This document shows positions 1 through 4,962 of a DNA stretch of 5,052 bases, piece after piece (the first letter of the stretch is position 1; each line of letters begins with the position of its first letter). The stretch is taken from contig NVSY01000049.1 of NCBI GenBank assembly GCA_002401385.1, positions 1 through 5,052 of the forward strand. The letters are read 5' to 3'. The translations under genes and the position numbers were made by a program. Below the pieces are notes generated by a model. It did no database searches and had not been told where the DNA came from. It was given only the letters and a program-made list of their open reading frames with translations. The stretch comes from Flavobacteriaceae bacterium. Lineage in GTDB: Bacteria; Bacteroidota; Bacteroidia; Flavobacteriales; Flavobacteriaceae.

Positions 1-29
1 ATCTTGTGGTTTGCTATATGACACAAGAT
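1..29. repeat. Inverted repeat at the window edge
   Basis: ATCTTGTG at 1-8 and CACAAGAT at 22-29 form a perfect 8-bp inverted repeat around a 13-nt loop. The stem may continue to the left beyond the window. On the plus strand it is followed by ACAATTTTTAG, a short T-run, so it could be the terminator of a plus-strand gene ending just outside the window. Because the left side is cut off, the function cannot be decided. Confidence 0.35.
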
Positions 30-57
30 ACAATTTTTAGTCCATACTTTTTTTATG

Positions 58-108
58 AAAAAAATGAGCAAGAATCTAAGTTTGCGATGGCACTTTGATT
101 TTTGCTCA
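58..108 (-). terminator. Intrinsic terminator of the lipoprotein gene
   Basis: On the minus strand a 12-bp stem (arms at 97-108 and 65-76, one G-T pair, otherwise complementary, built on TGAGCAA/TTGCTCA) encloses a 20-nt loop. It is followed directly by seven T (A-run at 58-64 on the plus strand). This is the standard layout of a Rho-independent terminator. It lies about 67 nt past the stop codon of the minus-strand lipoprotein gene, so it most likely ends that transcript. The plus-strand reading has no T-run after the stem, so it looks one-directional. Confidence 0.7.
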
Positions 109-174
109 GTTATATAAGAGAGGCGCGTTCTTGACTTGCTTCGTTTGAAGCGCCTACTGGATTACTTTGTTTCT

Positions 175-711
175 TTATTCTTCTATTTTCTTCAGTGGAG
201 AATGATGTTCGTGTACCATTTTCCAGCCATTGTCTGTCTTTACAAATAATAAGGTAATTTGGTCATTAACAACTACAAGGTCTTCGCCAAATTTTAATTC
301 AAAATCAGAATGAAAGGTTAAATTGGCAACCTCACCATAAACTGCAATTTGTAAATCTTTCGCCTCGAATTTTATTACTTCTGTCACCCCCCCAAAAACA
401 TTGCGTTCGTGCTCTTCATTGGCTTTACTACCATTTCTTGGTGCTCCATTTTTAAATTCGGTAAACTTTGGACTGTATGCGTGGAATGAAATTAGTTTAT
501 CTACATCACCATCTTTAATACTTTGAGCAATGGCACCAAAAGTTTCCATGACTTCTTTTTTTGCTTCTGGAAATTCATCATTTACTAAATCAATTTTTAC
601 TACTTCTACGGCAACTTTTACTTCTTCTTTTACTTTTTTCCCATTTTGATTACAGCCTACGATTAAAATCCCAAAAATCATCAGCATTGCAAATGTTACT
701 TTTGTTTTCAT
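175..711 (-). CDS. Lipoprotein with NTF2/SnoaL-like domain
   Basis: This is a 178-aa protein with an ATG start. Residues 1-20 form a type II signal peptide: charged MKTK, a hydrophobic core, and a lipobox ending IVG-C with the lipid-bearing cysteine at C20. The mature protein should therefore be anchored in a membrane on the periplasmic side. Residues 24-40 are a Lys/Val/Glu-rich linker. Residues about 50-175 resemble the NTF2-like/SnoaL fold: an N-terminal helix (EVMETFGAIAQSIKDGDVDKLISF), then alternating strands ending with LLFVKTDNGWKMVHEHHS, the typical last strands of SnoaL_3-type proteins. Such domains bind small ligands or act as protein partners; no substrate can be read from the sequence, and no catalytic role is claimed. 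The gene appears to be single, with a terminator downstream and a repeat-rich spacer upstream. I saw no clear TAnnTTTG promoter on its strand. A run of seven G on the coding strand (387-393; F106-G107-G108-V109) is unusual for such AT-rich DNA. Confidence 0.8.
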   Translation of the reverse strand: MKTKVTFAMLMIFGILIVGCNQNGKKVKEEVKVAVEVVKIDLVNDEFPEAKKEVMETFGAIAQSIKDGDVDKLISFHAYSPKFTEFKNGAPRNGSKANEEHERNVFGGVTEVIKFEAKDLQIAVYGEVANLTFHSDFELKFGEDLVVVNDQITLLFVKTDNGWKMVHEHHSPLKKIEE

Positions 712-1073
712 AATTATATATTTAGTTTGGTTAGTTACGCATCAATAATTCACACAACTTCAGTTAAAATGCATGAATTCTTACATTTGTATTGATTGTG
801 GGTGGGTATTACTTTTGATTGGGAAATTGCTAGAATGTTCAGTTATGAACAATGTAAATTAGAAAATATATTGATTCTAATATCAAGACAGGGCATCAAC
901 TTTTTGGTGGTTAAAACCTGTATTTATTTTTTTCGAGTTCTTGTAAATATACGTAAACTTTTGGAATAGGACAAAGTTTCGTTCTATTTGAAGGAGTTAT
1001 GTGTCCCAGTTTGGAAGCTTTTATCGGACTTATTAATGGCGTGGAGGAAGTGTTTTTTACTTGGAAAATCGGA
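712..1073. other. Intergenic stretch without a supported gene
   Basis: These 362 bp lie between the lipoprotein gene start and the 88-bp repeat array. All frames are broken by stops. The longest notable frame is a 39-codon stop-to-stop run (957-1073, closed by TAG at 1074-1076) with an ATG at 999 that would give 25 residues; it resembles no known protein and is not called. Small AT-rich inverted repeats (836-851, 868-883) are too weak to assign. The last 30 bases or so resemble the bases preceding the lone repeat copy near 3110-3143 (both contain GAGgAAGTG-T-run and GGATAGG), so the dispersed element may begin before 1074. Confidence 0.6.
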
Positions 1074-1425
1074 TAGGTAACTTTCTTTATTTTTTATATT
1101 TGTTTTCTTTGTTGACGTGAGTAATATTGTAGCGCTAAGTCGGGAGACTTTGCGTAGCGGTTAGGTAACTTTCTTTATTTTTTATATTCGTTTTCTTTGT
1201 TAACGTGAGTAATATTGTAGCGCTAAGTCGGGAGACTTTGCGTAGCGGTTAGGTAACTTTCTTTATTTTTTATATTCATTTTCTTTGTTAACGTGAGTAA
1301 TATTGTAACGCTAAGTCGGGAGACTTTGCGTAGCGGATAGGCAACTTTCTTTATTTTTTATATTCTTTTTCTTTGTTAATGTGAACAATATTGTAACGCT
1401 AAGTCTGGAGACTTTGCGTAGCGGA
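1074..1425 (+). repeat. Tandem array of four 88-bp repeats
   Basis: Four head-to-tail units start at 1074, 1162, 1250 and 1338, each exactly 88 bp and with no spacer. Each begins TAGGTAAC or TAGGCAAC, runs through a pyrimidine/AT-rich half, and ends with a hairpin core CGCTAAGTC-GGGA-GACT-TTGCG-TAGCG. Units 1 and 2 differ at only two positions; unit 4 is the most diverged. Across all five copies in the window, ten of unit positions 1-59 vary, but only one of positions 60-87 does, and it falls in the hairpin loop. Directly after unit 4 the last 15 bases are repeated (ACTTTGCGTAGCGG at 1411-1424 and again to 1439). A period of 88 is not a multiple of three, which argues against a coding repeat. 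It is not CRISPR, as there are no spacers. It is probably an amplified dispersed intergenic element; its function is unknown. Confidence 0.95.
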
Positions 1426-1472
1426 ACTTTGCGTAGCGGTTTAGTTACAGGATGATTTAATTAAAATTAGCC

Positions 1473-1513
1473 ACAAAAAAAAACGGAGCAAGATAAAATC
1501 CTGCTCCGTTTTT
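1473..1513 (-). terminator. Intrinsic terminator of the alkaline phosphatase gene
   Basis: CGGAGCA (1484-1490) pairs with TGCTCCG (1502-1508) around an 11-nt loop. The stem is extended by A/T pairs on both sides. Read on the minus strand, it is followed by nine T (A-run at 1475-1483) and starts about 18 nt after the phosphatase stop codon. The plus-strand reading also has five T (1509-1513), so it may work in both directions and isolate the phosphatase from the repeat array. Confidence 0.88.
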
Positions 1514-1530
1514 AGTAGTTATTAAATATT

Positions 1531-2952
1531 TTAAGAATGAATGGTATTCTCAACCTCTGCAGCTTCTAGCATTAAGAAGTGCAAATCGGTGTTTTTGATA
1601 AATGGTTTTAATAAATGACTTCCAGGACCTACCATGGCAAGTTCTACATAGTCGGCAGAATGGCTTTGACTGATCCATCCTACGGAGTTGTTCTTTCCTT
1701 GGATGTCAGATAACACTTTGAAAGGCAAGTGGCGCGGGTTGTAAATCCCCTCTTCAACAGTTAAATTCTTATAATAACCAAGGATGTGTTGTGCATCATT
1801 GTCAGACATATCAATAGTATTCGCAAAATTGACGCGTTCTTTAATTTGAGCAAGGGTAGACTGATCGCTAAATCCATTTAAAATCCACTCGTTGGAATGT
1901 TTATAATGCTGTACTTTATCAAAATTTTCGTTTACCTTTTTTCCATAGATAAGTCCTGGATTGGAATTTCCGTGGTCTGTGGTAATAATTACTAAGGTGT
2001 CTTCCTCTTTTTCTGCAAAATCCATGGCTACCTTAATGGCATCATCGTGGGCTGTTTGGTCGTATAAAAGCCCTGATATATCGTTTCCATGTGCTGCCCA
2101 ATCCACTTTACCAGCTTCAATTTGCAATACAAATCCTTCCTCGTTATGTTTCATAGTGTCAATAGCGGTCTGGGTCATTTCTGCTAGGGTAGGGACCCTT
2201 TTTTCTAATTCTTTGTCATTATTCCTATCCACTGTATATGGTAGGCCACCATCATTAAAAACCCCTAATACAGGCTTGTTTCCAGTGGTTGCAAGCATTT
2301 GATCTCTCGAAGTCACTACTTGGTATCCTTTAAGAGCAAATTCGCTGTATAAGTCGCGTTTGTCTTTGCGTTTATCGGCAGAAAAATATTCGTTTCCACC
2401 ACCCATAAGCACATCAAATTCCAAGTCTAGGTACTGAAGTGCAATTCCTGCTTGGTCACTTCGTTTTTTACTATTCACACAAAATCCAGCTGGTGTAGCA
2501 TGCGTAATAGGTACGGTAGTTACACAACCCGCCATTTTACCAGCGTTTTTAAATTTTTGCCAAATTGGTAAGTGTTTTTTTCCGTTGGCGCTCATATTAA
2601 TGGCTCCATTACTAATTCGGACTCCACCTCCCCAAGAGGAACTAGCGGCAGCAGAATCGGTGACTATAGAATTGGCAGATGCCATGTCCATCATAGCGTG
2701 AACAGCTTTGTTTTCCTTGTATAAATTCAGCCAGTTACTACCGTTTCCTGTTTTTCTATTCAGGTAAATATCGGCCATGTTTAAGGTTCCGATACTCATA
2801 CCATCACTTACAATAACAATAATATTTTTGGCTTTTTTATTCTTTTTTGATTGGTCAAAATCTAAGGTGGAAGCATTCACTCCTATAGGGCTAAACAATG
2901 CTGTTCCAAGGGCGAAAAACGACCCGTTTCTGAAAAATTTCCGTCTGTTCAT
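1531..2952 (-). CDS. Alkaline phosphatase, PhoA family, Tat-exported
   Basis: This is a 473-aa phosphomonoesterase of the E. coli PhoA superfamily (471 aa in E. coli); it should release phosphate from organic phosphoesters outside the cytoplasm. Residues 1-27 look like a Tat signal: NRRKFF with the twin Arg at 3-4, a hydrophobic stretch 11-22, and a likely cut after VNA. All catalytic landmarks are visible: metal ligand D50 (VSDG), nucleophile S100 in TDSAA, H151 and T153 in THATPAG, E279-D284-H288 in IEAGKVDWAAH, D326-H327 in TTDHG, and H431 in SHSADY. These match E. coli D51, S102, D153/T155, E322/D327/H331, D369/H370 and H412, with the same spacing within motifs. E. coli positions 153 and 328 are replaced by His and Trp. 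The same frame can be extended to 3042, but only with a TTG start, and that would bury the Tat motif at residue 33, so the ATG at 2952 is chosen. It appears to be a single gene with its own terminator. No Pho box was recognised. Confidence 0.93.
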   Translation of the reverse strand: MNRRKFFRNGSFFALGTALFSPIGVNASTLDFDQSKKNKKAKNIIVIVSDGMSIGTLNMADIYLNRKTGNGSNWLNLYKENKAVHAMMDMASANSIVTDSAAASSSWGGGVRISNGAINMSANGKKHLPIWQKFKNAGKMAGCVTTVPITHATPAGFCVNSKKRSDQAGIALQYLDLEFDVLMGGGNEYFSADKRKDKRDLYSEFALKGYQVVTSRDQMLATTGNKPVLGVFNDGGLPYTVDRNNDKELEKRVPTLAEMTQTAIDTMKHNEEGFVLQIEAGKVDWAAHGNDISGLLYDQTAHDDAIKVAMDFAEKEEDTLVIITTDHGNSNPGLIYGKKVNENFDKVQHYKHSNEWILNGFSDQSTLAQIKERVNFANTIDMSDNDAQHILGYYKNLTVEEGIYNPRHLPFKVLSDIQGKNNSVGWISQSHSADYVELAMVGPGSHLLKPFIKNTDLHFLMLEAAEVENTIHS

Positions 2953-2973
2953 GGGTAAATTGAGATTATAGCC

Positions 2974-2981
2974 CAAATATA
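2974..2981 (-). promoter_or_regulatory. Possible -7 promoter element of the phosphatase
   Basis: On the minus strand TATATTTG fits the Bacteroidota -7 consensus TAnnTTTG. It sits 21 nt before the chosen ATG at 2952 and would give a leader of about 15 nt. The nearest upstream TTG (3010-3008) is 26 nt away, longer than the usual spacing, so the -33 element is not supported. If it is real, transcription starts inside the longer TTG-started frame, which supports the shorter protein. Confidence 0.4.
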
Positions 2982-3039
2982 AGTAACTAATCGCAGTAAA
3001 AAAGCAGCAAAATGTTAAAATACGGTAAGTAATTTTAGG

Positions 3040-3067
3040 CAAGAAACAAGAAATAGGAAATAGGACG
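3040..3067. repeat. Short degenerate 7-bp tandem repeat
   Basis: Four heptamers in phase: CAAGAAA, CAAGAAA, TAGGAAA, TAGGACG. The first pair is identical, the second pair differs at two positions, and the two pairs share AGGAAA/AAGAAA. It lies about 90 bp upstream of the phosphatase ATG and overlaps the alternative TTG codon at 3042. It has the same period as the array at 3370-3439 but a different sequence. Confidence 0.6.
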
Positions 3068-3143
3068 TTAGAAGTTTTTACTACTCAGTTTATCGTCACC
3101 TCGAGAAAGTGATTTTTTTAGAAAAATAAGCGGGGAAATTGGA

Positions 3144-3231
3144 TAGGCAACTTTCTTTATTTTTTATATTCTTTTTCTTTGTTAACGGGAGTAATAGTGT
3201 AGCGCTAAGTCGGGAGACTTTGCGTAGCGGG
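3144..3231 (+). repeat. Fifth, single copy of the 88-bp repeat
   Basis: This copy aligns without gaps to the four units at 1074-1425 and lies in the same orientation. It starts TAGGCAAC, as unit 4 does, and keeps every paired base of the hairpin core (from 3203 on). It differs from unit 3 at about six positions and from unit 4 at about eight. The preceding bases GGAAATTGGA also resemble those before unit 1 (GGAAAATCGGA), so the full element is longer than 88 bp. Here, and not in the tandem array, it runs on into a GC-rich palindromic tail. Confidence 0.93.
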
Positions 3232-3320
3232 GCACGGATTTCAAATCCGCGCTATCACGTTTGTGGCATATCCGCGCGGACGGTCGTCAATGCTAGTGAT
3301 TGCGACATTCTCGAATGCAT
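3232..3320 (+). repeat. GC-rich palindromic tail of the dispersed element
   Basis: Directly after the repeat core come three symmetric elements. CGGATTT/AAATCCG (3235-3249) is a 7-bp stem around one base, extendable past a mismatch to 3231-3253. TCCGCGCGGA (3271-3280) is a perfect 10-bp palindrome. CATTC/GAATG (3306-3317) has a 2-base loop. ATCCGCGC occurs twice. The tail is clearly richer in GC than its surroundings. Such hairpin-rich intergenic units resemble REP/RAYT-type elements, but no transposase is in the window, so this is only a comparison. An open frame through here (3139-3330) is composed of the repeat and is not considered a gene. Confidence 0.6.
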
Positions 3321-3369
3321 ACAGAAATAAGAGTCTATAATAAAAGTAACTGTTTTACTTAGATTTCAA

Positions 3370-3439
3370 TCACCAATCACCAGTCACCAGTCACCAGTCA
3401 CCAGTCACCAATCACCAGTCACCGTTTACTATTCACCAA
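3370..3439. repeat. Heptamer tandem array TCACCAG, ten units
   Basis: Ten 7-bp units run in unbroken phase: TCACCAA, TCACCAG four times, TCACCAA, TCACCAG, TCACCGT, TTACTAT, TCACCAA. The array ends 2 bp from the stop codon of the metal transporter, which reads on the other strand. On that strand the unit is CTGGTGA, so TGA recurs every 7 bases and falls in all three frames within 21 bases. It is a simple-sequence array likely to change in copy number by slippage. No hairpin with a T-run was seen here, so it is not called a terminator. Confidence 0.92.
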
Positions 3440-3441
3440 TT

Positions 3442-4128
3442 TTACACCAACAGCGCAATTCCCATCCCCGTTAAAATAGCCATGAATTTAAAGGCACTGA
3501 ATTTGTGGTTCTTCGATGATTCGAACAATATTGTTGTAGAAATATGTAAAAATATCCCGATTATAATAGAGGTGATCTCATTGCGATAGTCGTTCAATAT
3601 AGGCAAAGCATCCCCTAAAAAACTACCTAAGGGTGACATCAGCGAAAAGCCTAAAATAAATAGCAAGCCCTTTTTTTTATCAAAACTACTATTCAATAAA
3701 AAGGAACTCAATATAATAGCAACAGGAATTTTATGAATTATGATGGCCCATAATAAATTGTTGTGTTCATGAGTATAACCTGCATGGTTGTGTGCCAATG
3801 GGATTCCTTCCAACAAGGCATGAATACTCAAACTGATAAATAAAACCCATGGGAATACATTTTTTTTATGAACGTGTATATGTCCATGTTCAGCTCCTTG
3901 AGAGAAAAAATCGAGAACCAATTGTAATAATATTCCAATCAATATAAAAATCCCCACATTTTTTGAGGTAGAGTGATACACTTCTGGAAGTATATGTAAC
4001 AAGGTGATGGATAGTAAATAAGCACCACTGAAGGCCAAAAATAATTGAATCCATTTTTCGTTGGGTTTGAGGACAAACACAATGATAATTCCTATAAGTA
4101 CGGAGGCTATTAAGGCGATGTATATCAT
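3442..4128 (-). CDS. ZIP-family divalent metal transporter
   Basis: This is a 228-aa integral membrane protein with about eight hydrophobic segments (roughly 1-20, 28-48, 58-75, 92-110, 124-144, 154-171, 186-203, 213-228), the ZIP topology. Recognisable ZIP features are HILPE in segment 2 (H45, E49), a His-rich loop after segment 3 (H81, H83, H85, H87), HALLEG in segment 4 (H103, E107), HKIP in segment 5 (H132, P135), and H195 with E203 in segment 7. A second His-rich stretch lies at H113-H122. ZIP proteins carry Zn2+, Fe2+ or similar ions towards the cytoplasm; the actual ion cannot be told. Segment 5 has Lys where many ZIPs have an acidic or Asn residue after the His, and Val where they have Glu. 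The ATG overlaps the stop of the methyltransferase gene by 4 nt (ATGA), so the two are probably co-transcribed and translationally coupled. Two A8 runs on the coding strand encode HKKN and DKKKG. No clear terminator follows. Confidence 0.88.
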   Translation of the reverse strand: MIYIALIASVLIGIIIVFVLKPNEKWIQLFLAFSGAYLLSITLLHILPEVYHSTSKNVGIFILIGILLQLVLDFFSQGAEHGHIHVHKKNVFPWVLFISLSIHALLEGIPLAHNHAGYTHEHNNLLWAIIIHKIPVAIILSSFLLNSSFDKKKGLLFILGFSLMSPLGSFLGDALPILNDYRNEITSIIIGIFLHISTTILFESSKNHKFSAFKFMAILTGMGIALLV

Positions 4129-4853
4129 GAGACCACAAGTATTAGACGGTTAGAATTGGTGGCGTCAAAATCAGACAAGTCATAATCTCCAAAAGAGCTA
4201 TCTATACTCAAACCTGCTTTTTGTAGGAATCCTTCAATTTTTTTATAGTCCAAACATTTCACACGTTCTGTATACTGATGTTCTTCATTATCGGCAGAAA
4301 ATGCAATATCCTTAATAATAAAACCATTTTCAAAGCGTCTTTTGATTTGAAAATCTATGTTTCCTCTTGAAACTACTTCTTCTGGAACTAAATTACGAAT
4401 CACTTTTGCTGCATTCATAAAATCAATGACAGCTTTTCCGTTTTTTTGCAATCCATTTTTGATGTTTGTCAAGACCAACAAATCTTCTGTATCATCTTCA
4501 AAAAAACCAAAAGAGGTAAAAAGATTGAAAATAGTATCAAATTTACTCGTAAATGGGTCTCGCATGTCATGTTCAAAAAAATGCAAGTGATCATTTTCAA
4601 ATTGTTTGGCGTGTTTTATACTGTTGCTAGACAAGTCCGCACCGGTAACATCAAACCCCAATGAATTTAAATAAATGGAATGACGTCCCTTACCACAGCC
4701 TAAGTCTAGTAGTTTGTCTCCTTGTTTTATATGTAAAAAAGAAGTGATGTTTCTAATAAAAAACTGTGCTTCTTTGTCGTTTCTGTTTTGATATAAAATA
4801 TGATAATACGATGTATTAAACCAAGTTTTGAACCAATTTTTTGTTGTACTCAT
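4125..4853 (-). CDS. Class I SAM-dependent methyltransferase
   Basis: This is a 242-aa cytoplasmic protein with a Rossmann-type methyltransferase domain. Motif I is LLDLGCGKGRHS (48-59), binding S-adenosylmethionine. The acidic end of strand 2 is D73 in VTGADLS, which should contact the ribose. HDMRDPF (95-101) and FDTIFNLFTSFGFF (105-118) correspond to the next motifs. Residues 160-205 form a beta-rich insertion typical of the Methyltransf_11/25-like small-molecule enzymes. The N-terminus (WFKTWFNTSYYHILYQNR) is a conserved-looking helix that often caps the active site in Bacteroidota homologues. The substrate is unknown; a small molecule seems more likely than RNA or DNA because no nucleic-acid-binding domain is present. 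It is the first gene of an operon with the ZIP transporter and has a good promoter 18 nt upstream. Whether the methyl transfer relates to metals is not shown. Confidence 0.87.
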   Translation of the reverse strand: MSTTKNWFKTWFNTSYYHILYQNRNDKEAQFFIRNITSFLHIKQGDKLLDLGCGKGRHSIYLNSLGFDVTGADLSSNSIKHAKQFENDHLHFFEHDMRDPFTSKFDTIFNLFTSFGFFEDDTEDLLVLTNIKNGLQKNGKAVIDFMNAAKVIRNLVPEEVVSRGNIDFQIKRRFENGFIIKDIAFSADNEEHQYTERVKCLDYKKIEGFLQKAGLSIDSSFGDYDLSDFDATNSNRLILVVS

Positions 4854-4870
4854 TAATTAAATTTACGCTA

Positions 4871-4899
4871 CAAAAGTATTAATTTAATTGTTTTTGCAA
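4871..4899 (-). promoter_or_regulatory. Promoter of the methyltransferase-transporter operon
   Basis: On the minus strand TTG (4899-4897), an 18-nt spacer and TACTTTTG (4878-4871) fit the Bacteroidota housekeeping promoter TTG / TAnnTTTG exactly. It lies 17 nt ahead of the ATG at 4853, which leaves a leader of about 10-13 nt without a Shine-Dalgarno sequence. A short leader of this kind is common in the phylum. Confidence 0.72.
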
Positions 4900-4919
4900 T
4901 CATTTAATGATAAAAGAGT

Positions 4920-4946
4920 TTGAACGCCTATAATTATGTATTTTTG
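4920..4946 (+). promoter_or_regulatory. Promoter of the THUMP methyltransferase gene
   Basis: On the plus strand TTG (4920-4922), a 16-nt spacer and TATTTTTG (4939-4946) match the TTG / TAnnTTTG consensus; the spacer is slightly short. It ends 16 nt before the ATG at 4963. Together with the minus-strand promoter at 4871-4899 it makes a compact divergent promoter region of about 110 bp. Confidence 0.62.
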
Positions 4947-4962
4947 CAAAAAATAAAATTAG

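Noticed and set aside
55..117. Small plus-strand frame beginning ATGAAAAAAATG
   Set aside because: It encodes only 20 residues and coincides with the terminator hairpin.
121..155. Inverted repeat AGGCGC/GCGCCT with an inner GCTTC/GAAGC hairpin downstream of the lipoprotein gene
   Set aside because: No T-run follows on either strand, and the clear terminator lies at 58-108. The two stems also compete for the same bases, so no function is assigned.
782..789. TACATTTG on the plus strand, a match to the TAnnTTTG promoter element
   Set aside because: There is no TTG at a suitable distance upstream and no plus-strand gene downstream; chance matches are expected in AT-rich DNA.
1074..1425. CRISPR array
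   Set aside because: The units follow one another without unique spacers, and there are no cas genes.
1961..2302. Plus-strand open frame of 113 codons
   Set aside because: It lies wholly antisense to the alkaline phosphatase, which carries every catalytic motif; the peptide resembles no protein family.
3139..3330. Plus-strand open frame of 63 codons over the repeat element
   Set aside because: It consists of the 88-bp repeat and its palindromic tail. The tandem copies show the repeat does not keep a reading frame, and no ribosome binding or promoter signal is seen.
3671..3678. A8 run in the transporter coding strand (another at 3860-3867)
   Set aside because: Runs of this kind encode Lys codons in AT-rich genomes; with the frame intact there is no evidence for programmed slippage.
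4357..4664. Plus-strand open frames of 77 and 72 codons, overlapping each other
   Set aside because: They are antisense to the methyltransferase, which has clear SAM-binding motifs; neither has a promoter or family resemblance.
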